From a virus: 44,545 nt of DNA. Position numbers and translations under genes: made by a program. Shown here one piece after another: positions 1 through 8,380 of the stretch (positions are counted from its first letter, which is position 1; every line of letters starts with the position of its first letter). The notes under the pieces are model-generated. The model was not told where the DNA came from and did not search any database. It was given only the letters and a program-made list of their open reading frames with translations. The stretch lies in the IMG/VR virus record IMGVR_UViG_3300011116_000961, positions 1-44,545 of that record; one strand, written 5' to 3'.

Positions 1-177
1 AAACCCGTACACCATAAGCGTCTAGCTAAAGTTCTAGACCCCCACATTAAAGAACTAAAAACTGCATATAAAGGACAAGATGCAGATCTAAAAGAAGGGT
101 TTTCGTTTCTCGGCAAACGTAAGATCAAACAAATCATAACTACTTTAGAGGAATTTAAGGACGTTTTAAATGGCTGA
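1..177 (+). CDS. C-terminal end of an unknown protein (5' partial)
   Basis: The frame starting at base 1 is open for 58 codons and ends at TGA 175-177. It overlaps the start of the next gene (ATG at 170) by 8 nt, the tight packing used throughout the window. The visible tail is lysine-rich and probably helical, ending in a segment reading TTLEEFKDVLNG. No domain is recognisable and the N-terminus lies outside the window, so no function is assigned. The overlap with a downstream start and the protein-like composition support it as a real gene end. Confidence 0.6.
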   Translation, partial: KPVHHKRLAKVLDPHIKELKTAYKGQDADLKEGFSFLGKRKIKQIITTLEEFKDVLNG

Positions 178-490
178 TCTTCCACAAGTTTTTAAAGTTT
201 CTGATTCATCAGGATCGTGTATACAGTACATAAAAGGCGATATTGTATATAAAAAAGGGAAAGCATATATTGCAACCAGAAACCCAGATCTGTGTAAATC
301 GCCAGAACACATAGATTCTGGCTGGGCTCCCTTAAACAGTGAACGTGCAGGAAAATCTGTAATATTTTTTAGTTCTACTACTCCACCAACTAGAGTAGAC
401 TCTGGTGACGAATGGTACAATCCAAACACTGGAAAATTATACAAATACATTGTTGATACAGATTCAGAACAATGGGTGCAAATATTTTGA
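170..490 (+). CDS. Small putative virion/tail accessory protein with carbohydrate-binding-like fold
   Basis: The protein is 106 aa. Residues ~17-52 read GDIVYKKGKAYIATRNP followed by a Trp (GWAPL), the pattern of small CBM5/12-type chitin-binding-like modules common at the ends of phage tail proteins. Residues ~68-106 form a second module: TTPP, a spacer, GDEWYNPNTGKLY, then QWVQIF. The same module ends the collagen-like fibre at 23368-24429 ([15 protein letters not shown] ... GQWIEV). Start ATG 170 has AAGGA at 157-161. The role as a small receptor-contacting or fibre-tip structural protein is inferred from these modules. It is separated from rnh by a promoter. Confidence 0.6.
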   Translation: MADLPQVFKVSDSSGSCIQYIKGDIVYKKGKAYIATRNPDLCKSPEHIDSGWAPLNSERAGKSVIFFSSTTPPTRVDSGDEWYNPNTGKLYKYIVDTDSEQWVQIF

Positions 491-514
491 CTTTTGTTTT
501 TTATGTGGTATAGT
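487..514 (+). promoter_or_regulatory. Sigma70-like promoter of rnh, abutting the start codon
   Basis: TTGACT (487-492), a 16-nt spacer and TATAGT (509-514) form a near-consensus sigma70 promoter. Only 6 nt separate the -10 box from ATG 521, so the expected transcription start falls on or next to the start codon. No Shine-Dalgarno lies between. The dUTPase gene has the same arrangement (29044-29071), which argues against coincidence. Confidence 0.65.
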
Positions 515-520
515 TAAAGT

Positions 521-1357
521 ATGTTACTTATTGATAACAACCAGATTATTCTGGCTAATATTTTTCAGGCATCTAAAGATGGCGAACCTCTAAACGAAGA
601 TTACATTCGCCACACAGTTCTGAACACGTATCGTAAATATCGCACAAAGTTTCGTCAATACGGAGAGATGATTCTCTGTAATGACGGCAATAACTATTGG
701 CGTAAAGATATTTTTCCGTATTATAAAGCCAACCGTAAAAAGCAGCAAGAAGCTAAAAAGGACGAGTGGAAAGCCGTCTTTGATGTGTTGGATACCATTC
801 GTGAAGAAATCAAAGATATATTTCCGTATCCTAGTCTTCGCCTAAAGGGAGCAGAAGCAGACGATATTATCTATACACTTTGCAAGACATATTCACAAAG
901 TGAAAAGGTTCTTATTGTATCTAATGATAAGGATTTTCAACAACTACAAATTTTTCCTAATGTGGAACAATACAGCCCCACTACAGATAAATACCTTATG
1001 TGTTCAGATCCTCGTGGAGTGCTTTTTGAACACATTCTAGGGGGCGATTCCAGTGATGGAATTCCTAATATTCTTAGTGATGATGACACTTTTGTGCGAG
1101 ATGGTAAGCGGCAAACGCCAATGACACAAAAGCGTATCGCGCAGCTAAAGGCTGATGCAGAGCAATCTGGATTTTATGAAAATCCTAAATATATTCGTAA
1201 TAGCACCCTGATTGATATGAGTAATGTACCCCAAGATCTACAAGATCGTATTCTAGAAACCTACGAATCACAGAAAGGAAAAGGCAGAGATAAACTGCTT
1301 CAGTATTTTATTGATCACAAACTGAAGACTCTTATGCCACATCTAGAGGAATTTTGA
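521..1357 (+). CDS. rnh: RNase H / 5'-3' exonuclease (T4 Rnh, FEN-1 family)
   Basis: This 278-aa protein matches T4 RNase H (305 aa), the flap-endonuclease-family enzyme that removes RNA primers and adjacent DNA from lagging-strand fragments. Metal-binding acidic clusters are visible: LLIDNN at the N-terminus, GAEADDII (~109-116), VSNDKDFQQL (~133-142) and GGDSSDGIPNI (~174-184). The WRKDIFPYYKANRKK segment corresponds to the conserved WRRD..YYKKNR region of T4, and the C-terminus ends in EEF where T4 ends in NEF. It comes just before the clamp genes and is preceded by a promoter with no room for a Shine-Dalgarno. TGA 1355-1357 overlaps the next ATG by one base. Confidence 0.93.
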   Translation: MLLIDNNQIILANIFQASKDGEPLNEDYIRHTVLNTYRKYRTKFRQYGEMILCNDGNNYWRKDIFPYYKANRKKQQEAKKDEWKAVFDVLDTIREEIKDIFPYPSLRLKGAEADDIIYTLCKTYSQSEKVLIVSNDKDFQQLQIFPNVEQYSPTTDKYLMCSDPRGVLFEHILGGDSSDGIPNILSDDDTFVRDGKRQTPMTQKRIAQLKADAEQSGFYENPKYIRNSTLIDMSNVPQDLQDRILETYESQKGKGRDKLLQYFIDHKLKTLMPHLEEF

Positions 1358-1539
1358 TGTATACCCCAGAACCTGAATCAGAGTATGAGCGTTGGAGGCG
1401 CGAACAGAAAGAAGCAGCAGCACGTCGAAAGAAAAAGCGTGGCCGAAAACCCAATCAGCAAGGTTGGTTAAATGATCTACGCCACGGCCACACTTCTGAT
1501 AATGATGATTTTGAAAACTTTGAACGATTCAACAAATAA
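1357..1539 (+). CDS. Small basic protein of unknown function
   Basis: A 60-aa ORF starting at ATG 1357, in a TGATG overlap with the rnh stop, which implies translational coupling. It has a very basic centre (AAARRKKKRGRKPNQQG, residues ~20-36) between acidic ends. The GRKP stretch resembles an AT-hook core, so nucleic-acid binding is plausible but unproven. It lies between RNase H and the sliding clamp, so a minor replication accessory role is possible. I recognise no family. Confidence 0.6.
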   Translation: MYTPEPESEYERWRREQKEAAARRKKKRGRKPNQQGWLNDLRHGHTSDNDDFENFERFNK

Positions 1540-1553
1540 AGGAATTTTATATT

Positions 1554-2240
1554 ATGACTAAAGCGACAACAACAATTTCTAAGGACACCCTGAACATTCT
1601 TAAGAACTTCAGTGGTATTAACTCTAATCTGTACGTAAAGCCCGGATCTAAACTGGTAACCATGTCTCCTACTAAGAACATTATGGCAGAAGCGGAAGTA
1701 GACGAGACGTTTGATACTGAATTTGGTATTTGGGATCTCAACAAGCTGCTGGGTGTAATTTCACTGTTCCAAGATCCAGAAATGGCATTTGGAGACAAGC
1801 ACATGACCATTACCGGTGCTCGTGGATCCACAGTAAAGTATTACTACTCTGATCCTAAGCTTCTATCGTATCCCACAAAGAGCATCAAGAAAGTTGATGC
1901 TGTGGTAGAGTTTGATCTCACTGCAGACGACTTTAAAGAGCTACAGCGAGCAGCAGCAGTTCTAGGTAATCCAGATCTCTCATTTATTTCTAGAGACGAT
2001 ACCGTTCTTGCGATTGTTCGTGATCTCAAAGATCCTACCTGTAACGTTTTTTCTATTGAGGTTGGTGAGAATCCTGAAGGTGCAGATTTTTCGTTCAACT
2101 TCAAGATGGAAAACATGAAGATGCTAGACGGTGACTACCATGTAGCACTATCCAAGAGTGTTATCGGTCAGTTTACCCACGCCAGCCGTCCCCTGACGTA
2201 CTGGGTAGCCATGGATGCCAGCAGTACCTACAAGGCGTAA
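1554..2240 (+). CDS. 45: Sliding clamp (DNA polymerase processivity factor gp45)
   Basis: This 228-aa protein equals T4 gp45 in length, the trimeric ring that tethers gp43 to DNA and, in T4, also activates late transcription. Recognisable features are the N-terminal TISKDTLNILKNFS, the FGIWDLNKLLGVISLF interdomain segment, and the C-terminal YHVALSKSVIGQF strand followed by PLTYWVAMDASSTYKA. AAGGA precedes ATG 1554 at a suitable distance. It heads the conserved 45-44-62-regA block. If the late promoters seen in this window work as in T4, this clamp would also be part of the late transcription machinery. Confidence 0.95.
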   Translation: MTKATTTISKDTLNILKNFSGINSNLYVKPGSKLVTMSPTKNIMAEAEVDETFDTEFGIWDLNKLLGVISLFQDPEMAFGDKHMTITGARGSTVKYYYSDPKLLSYPTKSIKKVDAVVEFDLTADDFKELQRAAAVLGNPDLSFISRDDTVLAIVRDLKDPTCNVFSIEVGENPEGADFSFNFKMENMKMLDGDYHVALSKSVIGQFTHASRPLTYWVAMDASSTYKA

Positions 2241-2241
2241 T

Positions 2242-3201
2242 ATGCTAACCGCAAACGACAGTATCGGACTTCTCGTAGAGAAGTATCGTCCGGCTATTAT
2301 TCAAAACTGTGTACTTCCCAAAGATCTTAAAGCCACCTTTGAGGCAATTGTAGATTCTGGAGAGTGCCCTAATCTACTACTAGCAGGTAAGCCCGGTATG
2401 GGAAAGACCACAGTGGCAAAGGCTCTGTGTACTCAACTGGGAGCAGACTACATTTTAATCAACTGTTCTGAAGACGGTAATATTGATACTCTACGAACCA
2501 AGATTCGACAGTTTGCCAGTACAGTATCTCTGTCAGAAGGTGCCAAGCAAAAGATTGTTATTCTGGACGAGTTTGACTACTCTAACGCCCAGAGTATCCA
2601 GCCAGCCCTTCGTGGAGCTATTGAGGAGTTTGCCAAGACGTGTCGGTTTATCCTGACGTGTAACTACAAGAACCGTATCATTGAACCTATCCATTCTCGC
2701 TGTACGGTTATTGATTTTACCTTTCCGTCCAAGGAACGTCCAGAACTAGCCAAAGAATTCTTGGCTCGTTGTCAGGCTATTCTGGATGAGGAAGGTATCC
2801 AGTACGATCTCAAGGTGCTGTCTAAGGTCGTCGTCAAGTTTTTTCCGGATTTTCGTCGTACCTTGAATGAACTCCAGCGGTATTCTGCTGCTGGAGTTAT
2901 TGATATTGGAATTTTGAGCACCGCTGGAGAACTTAATATCAAGGAACTGATGGGATTCCTAAAGACCAAGAACTTTACGGAGATCCGTAAGTGGGTGGCT
3001 AACAACCTAGACAACAGCCCCCAGGACGTGTTTAGGAAGGTCTACGATGGCTTATACGAGCATCTAGACCCCAAGAGCATCCCTCAGGCGGTTGTGATTA
3101 TAGGCGAATACCAATACAAGACCGCCTTTGTAGCCGACCAAGAGATCAATCTGTGTGCGTTTATGGTGGAGCTAATGATGAATTGTGAGTTCAAGCAATG
3201 A
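2242..3201 (+). CDS. 44: Clamp loader large subunit, AAA+ ATPase (gp44)
   Basis: Taking ATG 2242, right after the clamp stop, gives 319 aa, identical to T4 gp44; upstream in-frame codons would lie inside gene 45. Walker A is GKPGMGKT (residues 49-56), Walker B ILDEFD (107-112), sensor-1 LTCNYKNR and the arginine-finger SRC motif (152-154). gp44 forms a 4:1 complex with gp62 that opens gp45 rings and loads them at primer ends using ATP. The 3' end overlaps the gp62 start by 4 nt (ATGA). Confidence 0.96.
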   Translation: MLTANDSIGLLVEKYRPAIIQNCVLPKDLKATFEAIVDSGECPNLLLAGKPGMGKTTVAKALCTQLGADYILINCSEDGNIDTLRTKIRQFASTVSLSEGAKQKIVILDEFDYSNAQSIQPALRGAIEEFAKTCRFILTCNYKNRIIEPIHSRCTVIDFTFPSKERPELAKEFLARCQAILDEEGIQYDLKVLSKVVVKFFPDFRRTLNELQRYSAAGVIDIGILSTAGELNIKELMGFLKTKNFTEIRKWVANNLDNSPQDVFRKVYDGLYEHLDPKSIPQAVVIIGEYQYKTAFVADQEINLCAFMVELMMNCEFKQ

Positions 3202-3593
3202 ATCCATTTGACTTTTTAAATTCTATAAATCAGACAAAAATTCCACTTATGGACGAAGATCCGGGGTGTGAACGGGAGTACAATCCATTTTTAGCTAACC
3301 GTGGTCTTTCGTATTTTTCTGATACCATTTTTCTGGCAAACGAAATGAATCGCCTACCAGGGTTGGGTAAAAAGCTCCAGTACGACTTTCTTCGGGTTTC
3401 CGCACGAGCCCGGAAACGATTCAGCAAGTGGATCAAAGATGAGTCTAATGAACGTATAGAAGCTTTAAAGACCTTATACGGGTATTCTCATACCAAAGCT
3501 AAACAAGCAGCAGATCTTATCTCTGAGAGAGACTGGAAAGTTATCTTTGCTCGTGTAGATCAGGGTGGTACAAATACCCAAATTCCTAAATAA
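3198..3593 (+). CDS. 62: Clamp loader small subunit (gp62)
   Basis: This 131-aa protein starts at ATG 3198 overlapping the gp44 stop. Motifs match T4-like gp62: N-terminal MNPFDFLNSIN, YNPFLANRGLSYF (~29-41), DTIFLANEMN, and RKRFSKWIK (~73-81). It is shorter than T4 gp62 (187 aa); the missing part is at the C-terminus. gp62 holds the clamp-loader pentamer together and contacts the clamp. Position directly after gp44 and before regA is the canonical T4 order. Confidence 0.92.
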   Translation: MNPFDFLNSINQTKIPLMDEDPGCEREYNPFLANRGLSYFSDTIFLANEMNRLPGLGKKLQYDFLRVSARARKRFSKWIKDESNERIEALKTLYGYSHTKAKQAADLISERDWKVIFARVDQGGTNTQIPK

Positions 3594-3630
3594 TTCCGTG
3601 TTACTGAAATTTTAATGAAAGCGGATTATT

Positions 3631-4035
3631 ATGGAACCCGAAGATATTTTTGATGGCCTTGGAGTGGAAGTTAAACTAAAAACCAAAGACGACTTTTTAA
3701 AGGTCAAAGAGACACTTACCCGTATGGGAGTGTCGTCCAAGAAAGAAAAAAAGCTGTATCAAAGCTGCCACATCCTCCACAAACGTGGTCGATATGCTAT
3801 TATGCACTTTAAAGAAATGTTAGATCTTGACGGACTAGAAACAGATATAGACGATACTGATCTGGGCCGTCGTAACATGATTGTAAAGCTGCTAGTAGAA
3901 TGGGGACTAGTAGAAGCAGTCGATCCAGAAGAATACAAAGAACCAATTATATCTTTGGCTCAATTAAAAATTATTCCCCATAAAGAAAAAAAAGAATGGC
4001 AACTGGTGCCTAAATACCATATAGGAAACTCTTAA
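3631..4035 (+). CDS. regA: RegA translational repressor
   Basis: This 134-aa protein closely parallels T4 RegA (122 aa), which binds early mRNAs near their start codons and blocks translation. Conserved stretches are DDFLKVKETLTRMG (~20-33), LYQSCHIL (~42-49), HFKEMLDLDG (~59-68) and the C-terminal EWQLVPKYHIGN. It has about 14 extra N-terminal residues compared with T4; a later in-frame start cannot be excluded because no strong Shine-Dalgarno precedes ATG 3631. In T4 gene 43 follows directly; here the glycan/adhesin island follows. Confidence 0.94.
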   Translation: MEPEDIFDGLGVEVKLKTKDDFLKVKETLTRMGVSSKKEKKLYQSCHILHKRGRYAIMHFKEMLDLDGLETDIDDTDLGRRNMIVKLLVEWGLVEAVDPEEYKEPIISLAQLKIIPHKEKKEWQLVPKYHIGNS

Positions 4036-4037
4036 TT

Positions 4038-4676
4038 ATGCAAACCGAAGTGATTTCTTTTTATAGTGACATAGACGGTAAAACATATTACAGCGATCAT
4101 GCAAAACGTCTTAAAATACAATTAGATGCTTTACGTATTCCTAATGATATACAAGAAAAACCGTCGCTAGGAACATATCAAAAAAATTGTTTAAGTAAAC
4201 CCGCATTTATTTACAAAATGCTTGTTGAAAAGCAACGACCTATTATATGGCTTGATATTGATTCAGATGTTCGCAAACCACTGCACGTGTTTGATCAGTT
4301 TGAAGGAAATACTGATTTAGCTGTGGCGTGCTCCACAGCCAAATTACATGCGGCCAAAGCATCGCCAATTTATCTGGCATTTAATTCTAAAACTTTAGAA
4401 TTTTTACAACATTGGAATTATATGGCACGCCAGATGATGAATAATGGCCAGTGGTTTGATCACGAAGCTCTGGTTGGGATTCTTCATTCATTTTATCAAA
4501 AAGACGGATTTCGAATGAAATTTGTTGGGCCAGAATATTGCGTGTGGCCCGGTGAAGAAAACGATAATAGTGTTATTGTTATGGGATTAGCTGATGCAGA
4601 TTCTAAAAAAGAAGCATTAAAGCGTTTAGGAATGAGTGAGGATTTAATAGCATGGCAAAGTCCGGGCACAAAGTAA
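4038..4676 (+). CDS. GT-A-type glycosyltransferase (nucleotide-diphospho-sugar transferase fold)
   Basis: The 212-aa protein has a DxD-type metal site in IIWLDIDSDVRKP (~69-81) preceded by a conserved NCLSKPAF.Y motif, as in small GT-A enzymes that use nucleotide sugars. It is clearly paralogous to the gene at 7799-8380 (shared NCL.KP.FI ... IIW.D.D..V). It starts 3 nt after regA and is the first gene of the AT-rich island. It overlaps the next GT gene by 25 nt. Donor and acceptor cannot be predicted; modification of a surface or virion glycan is inferred from context. Confidence 0.75.
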   Translation: MQTEVISFYSDIDGKTYYSDHAKRLKIQLDALRIPNDIQEKPSLGTYQKNCLSKPAFIYKMLVEKQRPIIWLDIDSDVRKPLHVFDQFEGNTDLAVACSTAKLHAAKASPIYLAFNSKTLEFLQHWNYMARQMMNNGQWFDHEALVGILHSFYQKDGFRMKFVGPEYCVWPGEENDNSVIVMGLADADSKKEALKRLGMSEDLIAWQSPGTK

Positions 4677-5515
4677 AAGGAATAGGATTACCGTTTGAAT
4701 CACAATATTCGTCTTGTTCTAATATAAAACCACAAAAATTTGAATGGTCTTTAGAAAAGGGCGAGTTTGATGTTCACGTAGATAAAGGATTACTTGTTCG
4801 ACCAGATAATTCTATCACAAAAGATAAACGTTATGGGTGGGTATGCGAGTCTAGATTTATCGTGCCAGATGTATATAATTTTTTAATCCATAACCATAAA
4901 GTACTTTTTGAAAATTTTTATACAGCAATCTACACATGTGATCAATCTTTATTAAATTTAGATCACCGATTTAAATACTGTCCAAACGGAAGTAACTATC
5001 CGTGGATACGAAAATCTGACTGGGGGATTTATCAAAAAACTAAAAAGTGTTCTATGTTTGCTTCTCCAAAACAATACACAGAAGGACATGTATACCGACA
5101 CACAATAGCTAGACTGGCTCTTGATCGCGGATTTGATGTTTTTGGTGGTGCACACGGAACACCCAGAACAGTAATAGACCCAATGAATCCTTGGAACACC
5201 AAACTAGAAGGAATAGGTTATTATATGTTTAGTATAATTATAGAAAATGGTAATTACGATGCTTATTATACCGAAAAATTAACAGATTGTTTTGCGACAG
5301 GAACTGTGCCCATATATTGGGGAACAAAAAAATTACCAAAAGAATTTGACCCAGAAGGAATAATATGGTTGAATAAAGACAGCGAACAATCGATATTAGA
5401 TTCGTTATCTCGTGAATTATATGAATCTAAAATAAAATCAATAAAACATAATTTAAATGCATTGGTTGATCTGCTTCCTGCTGACGATTTTTTGTTTGAG
5501 GAAATAGTTAAGTGA
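4652..5515 (+). CDS. GT10-like (alpha-1,3/4-fucosyltransferase-type) glycosyltransferase
   Basis: The protein is 287 aa. Its C-terminal half contains the GT10 signature IENGNYDAYYTEKLTDC followed by GTVPIYWG (about residues 200-225), the region that binds GDP-fucose in characterised GT10 enzymes. It starts inside the previous GT gene (25-nt overlap), and its TGA overlaps the GTG start of the GT11 gene. A second GT10-like gene follows at 6310. With GT11 and the GDP-mannose dehydratase at 16253 this points to fucose or a related GDP-deoxyhexose. The exact sugar is unproven. Confidence 0.83.
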   Translation: MAKSGHKVKGIGLPFESQYSSCSNIKPQKFEWSLEKGEFDVHVDKGLLVRPDNSITKDKRYGWVCESRFIVPDVYNFLIHNHKVLFENFYTAIYTCDQSLLNLDHRFKYCPNGSNYPWIRKSDWGIYQKTKKCSMFASPKQYTEGHVYRHTIARLALDRGFDVFGGAHGTPRTVIDPMNPWNTKLEGIGYYMFSIIIENGNYDAYYTEKLTDCFATGTVPIYWGTKKLPKEFDPEGIIWLNKDSEQSILDSLSRELYESKIKSIKHNLNALVDLLPADDFLFEEIVK

Positions 5516-6222
5516 TAACATTTTCGTTTATTGGAAACTTTGGTCGTTTGGGAAATCAGATGTTTCAATACGCTGCAATTGTGGGTATTGCAAAAAAGAA
5601 CGGTTACGATTACTGTTTTCCGTTAAAAAATACACAACTACCAAACTGGTTTAATATAACAGCCAAAGACGGAGTACACCAATGCCAACGAGCACATTTA
5701 GAGAGTTTTGGATTTGAGCCAGCAGTTTTTCAACTACCTGATAATATAGATTACTCTGGCTATTTTCAAAGTGAAAAATATTTTAAACACTGTTCAGACC
5801 TCATACGAAACGAATTTACATTTAAAAATAATGTAACACAAAAAGTAGACGAATGGTTTAAAGGTAAACAATTTGTTTCTGTTCACGTCAGACGTGGAGA
5901 CTATTTGCCAATTCAAGACATTCATCCAGTTGCTTCTATAGAATGGTATCGTGAAGCAATGAAACGCTTTCCTGATAAAAAATTTTTATTCTTTAGTGAT
6001 GATCTTGATTGGTGTAAACATACATTTCCAGAACACGAATTTTCTCCTTTTACAAATGAAGGAGAAGACATGTATGCCATGAGTAGATGTTCAGGACATA
6101 TTATTACCAATAGTTCTTTTAGTTGGTGGGGAGCTTGGTTGTGTAAAGGAAAAACTATAGCACCAAAAACATGGTTTGGTCCTAATGGACCACAAGATTG
6201 GCAAGTAAAGGAAAAACTATAG
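5512..6222 (+). CDS. GT11-like alpha-1,2-fucosyltransferase, 3' end altered by tandem duplication
   Basis: GT11 hallmarks are plain: GRLGNQMFQYAA (~11-22) and the GDP-binding HVRRGDY (~125-131), plus the late TNSSFSWWGAWL motif. The start is GTG 5512 inside the preceding gene's stop (GTGA). The reading frame ends after 236 aa with an odd VKEKL tail because a 62-bp unit is duplicated in tandem (6143-6266). If one copy is removed, the protein continues with DIYCTDWVII and stops, giving 241 aa with a normal-looking GT11 end. The present product loses only the last 10 residues, so it may still be active. Confidence 0.87.
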   Translation: MITFSFIGNFGRLGNQMFQYAAIVGIAKKNGYDYCFPLKNTQLPNWFNITAKDGVHQCQRAHLESFGFEPAVFQLPDNIDYSGYFQSEKYFKHCSDLIRNEFTFKNNVTQKVDEWFKGKQFVSVHVRRGDYLPIQDIHPVASIEWYREAMKRFPDKKFLFFSDDLDWCKHTFPEHEFSPFTNEGEDMYAMSRCSGHIITNSSFSWWGAWLCKGKTIAPKTWFGPNGPQDWQVKEKL

Positions 6223-6266
6223 CACCAAAAACATGGTTTGGTCCTAATGGACCACAAGATTGGCAA
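6143..6266 (+). repeat. Perfect 62-bp direct tandem duplication in the GT11 gene
   Basis: Bases 6143-6204 and 6205-6266 are identical, 62 bp each (63 counting one shared flanking G). Because 62 is not a multiple of three, the second copy shifts the frame and brings in the TAG stop at 6220-6222. Perfect identity implies a very recent event or an assembly artefact. Confidence 0.97.
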
Positions 6267-6309
6267 GATATATACTGTACTGATTGGGTGATAATATAAT
6301 TTTTATAAA

Positions 6310-7170
6310 ATGAAACCGTTAATATTTAATGCTGACCATCTAATACCACCATACACAATAAAAGATTTATCTGAATCTTACGAAATTCATTTTAACAGAT
6401 TTGGAAATAATCAAGGAATTGGTGGTCCTGTTACTTTTTTTTCTGATGCACCTAATAAAATATTTGTAGATATAAATGAACCACCATATCCTATTTGTAG
6501 CATGACAGAAAAAGCAGAAACTGTTATAGCAAATCAATCACATTATACGTCTATAATATCATCGAACACAACTATTTTAAATGGTTGTAAAAATTCTATA
6601 AAAATGTCCTACGGAACAACTTGGTTAAATAAATCAAAAAATAACCACAGAGATGCAATAGGAGTATTTACAGAATCTTTGGGCGAATTAAGAAAAGAAA
6701 ACACACTCAGTATGGTTTGTACTTCGCACACAAAGCACAAAGCATACGAGATCAGACACGAAATATGGAATAATAAAGAGAAAATACCAACAGAATTAAA
6801 ATTTTATTCTTCAACTCGTTATCCTGTGCAAAATGGAATACCTCTTCCTAATGATGATAAAATAAATTTATTTTATTCAATGTATTCTATTGCATTAGAA
6901 AATTCAAGTATAACTAATTATTTTACTGAAAAACTCATAGATTGTTTAATTACAAAAACTATTCCAATTTATTGGGGGTGTCCAAATATTACAGAGTATT
7001 TTGATACCAGTTATTGGATAGATGTTAAAGACATTTTTACTTTTAATTATACTAAAGAATACTATTATAGTAATTTAGATAAAATTAATAATAATTTTGA
7101 AAAAGCAAAAGAATATTGTAAACCTATGTTAGAAAGAATAATAACAGCAATTTCAAAGGAAACAAAATGA
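6310..7170 (+). CDS. GT10-like glycosyltransferase (second copy)
   Basis: This 286-aa protein is very AT-rich in coding sequence. Its C-terminal third carries the GT10 donor-site pattern: YSIALENSSITNYFTEKLIDC followed by KTIPIYWGCPNI (about residues 196-228). It is related to the gene at 4652 but well diverged. The N-terminal half (HFNRFGNNQGIGGPVTFFSD) is family-variable, as expected for acceptor binding. The 3' end overlaps the FkbM gene by 4 nt. The intergenic segment 6223-6309 holds the second repeat copy and the stranded GT11 tail. Confidence 0.8.
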   Translation: MKPLIFNADHLIPPYTIKDLSESYEIHFNRFGNNQGIGGPVTFFSDAPNKIFVDINEPPYPICSMTEKAETVIANQSHYTSIISSNTTILNGCKNSIKMSYGTTWLNKSKNNHRDAIGVFTESLGELRKENTLSMVCTSHTKHKAYEIRHEIWNNKEKIPTELKFYSSTRYPVQNGIPLPNDDKINLFYSMYSIALENSSITNYFTEKLIDCLITKTIPIYWGCPNITEYFDTSYWIDVKDIFTFNYTKEYYYSNLDKINNNFEKAKEYCKPMLERIITAISKETK

Positions 7171-7802
7171 TTATAGATATACAAAAATTAAATCTTCGTT
7201 CAAATGGTGTTATACAAATTGGTGCACACCATGGTCAAGAACACAAAACACACAAAAATATAGGTTGCACAAAATTTTTATATTTTGAACCACAAAAAGA
7301 CGTGTTTAATATATTAAAACAAAATATTGAAAAAGAAAAAACAGAAAAAGACTTTATAAAATTATATAATTGTGCTTTAGGCGAACAGTCTTGTATCATG
7401 GAAATGTATAAAGAAAAAGATAATACCGGTCAAAGCAGCTCGTTATTAGAACCGTATCTTCATCTAGAACAATATCCTGGAATAAAATTTACAGAAAAAG
7501 AAACAGTTACTGTAAAGACTTTAGACTCAGTTTTAGAAGAAGATAATTTAACGCCCGAAGATTACGATTTTTTAAATATAGATGTTCAAGGTTATGAATT
7601 ACAAGTACTAAAAGGTTGCAAAAAACAATTACAACACGTTTATAATATTATGCTAGAAGTAAACAGAGCCCCTGTTTATAAAAACTGCGCAATGGTATAC
7701 GAAATAGATGATTTTTTAAGAGAATATGGATTTAAAAGAATAGTAACTGAATGGGCAGGTGGTATATGGGGCGATGCAATCTACACTAGGAGCCAACAAT
7801 GA
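7167..7802 (+). CDS. FkbM-family SAM-dependent methyltransferase
   Basis: This 211-aa protein shows the FkbM pattern: VIQIGAHHGQE (~15-25, SAM-binding glycine motif), FLYFEPQKD (~39-47), and DFLNIDVQGYELQVLKG (~135-151), where the Asp precedes the characteristic QGYE. FkbM enzymes O-methylate sugars or small molecules. Here it sits among glycosyltransferases with 4-nt overlaps on both sides, so methyl-capping of a glycan is the likely role. Such a cap could end chain growth or hide a receptor. Confidence 0.88.
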   Translation: MIIDIQKLNLRSNGVIQIGAHHGQEHKTHKNIGCTKFLYFEPQKDVFNILKQNIEKEKTEKDFIKLYNCALGEQSCIMEMYKEKDNTGQSSSLLEPYLHLEQYPGIKFTEKETVTVKTLDSVLEEDNLTPEDYDFLNIDVQGYELQVLKGCKKQLQHVYNIMLEVNRAPVYKNCAMVYEIDDFLREYGFKRIVTEWAGGIWGDAIYTRSQQ

Positions 7803-8380
7803 CACCATTTGTAACTTATTATTATGACTATAGTGATTCAAAATATTATGAAAAAGCTGCAAATAATTTAAAACAACAGATACACAATTTAGGTGGAGAA
7901 TTATTAGTATACAATCCACAACTATCTGAGAGTTATAATATTAATTGTTTACAAAAACCAAGATTTATTTTAAATACGTTAGAGCAACTTAAACACGATA
8001 TTATCTGGATAGATGCAGATTGTTATGTAAATGTATTGCCTGTAGAGATGGATTCGCTACAAGAAGATATAGGTTTAGTTATACGAACCCACGACATGAA
8101 AACACCACACAGTGCAATCATTTATTTTAAATATAATGACAAAGTGTTATCATTTGTGAAAGAATGGTTGGATAAATGCGAAGCAGAAATAGAAAATGTA
8201 AAAACCGGTAAATACGACGGCGGCGATCATTGTAAGTTAATAGAAACCTTTAATAACCGAAATGATCTTACATACGCTTTATTTCCTCCATCAATCGCAT
8301 CATCAAATGATAGACGCTCTAAAGTGCTAATAGGAATTAGTCCCGGTGGTTGGGGAGTAGAAACAAGAAAAGTAAAATGA
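7799..8380 (+). CDS. GT-A-type glycosyltransferase, paralogue of the gene at 4038
   Basis: The protein is 193 aa. The motif INCLQKPRFI (~49-58) and the DxD site in IIWIDADCYV (~69-78) match the 4038-4676 gene, including spacing, so the two arose by duplication or are common modules in such islands. An acidic residue-rich loop GKYDGGDH follows later. It overlaps both neighbours by 4 nt (ATGA style), which implies coupled translation. Substrate unknown. Confidence 0.72.
   Translation: MTPFVTYYYDYSDSKYYEKAANNLKQQIHNLGGELLVYNPQLSESYNINCLQKPRFILNTLEQLKHDIIWIDADCYVNVLPVEMDSLQEDIGLVIRTHDMKTPHSAIIYFKYNDKVLSFVKEWLDKCEAEIENVKTGKYDGGDHCKLIETFNNRNDLTYALFPPSIASSNDRRSKVLIGISPGGWGVETRKVK

Noticed and set aside
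6223-6309. Separate small gene after GT11
   Set aside because: The coding-like sequence is the second copy of the duplicated GT11 end; no start signal.
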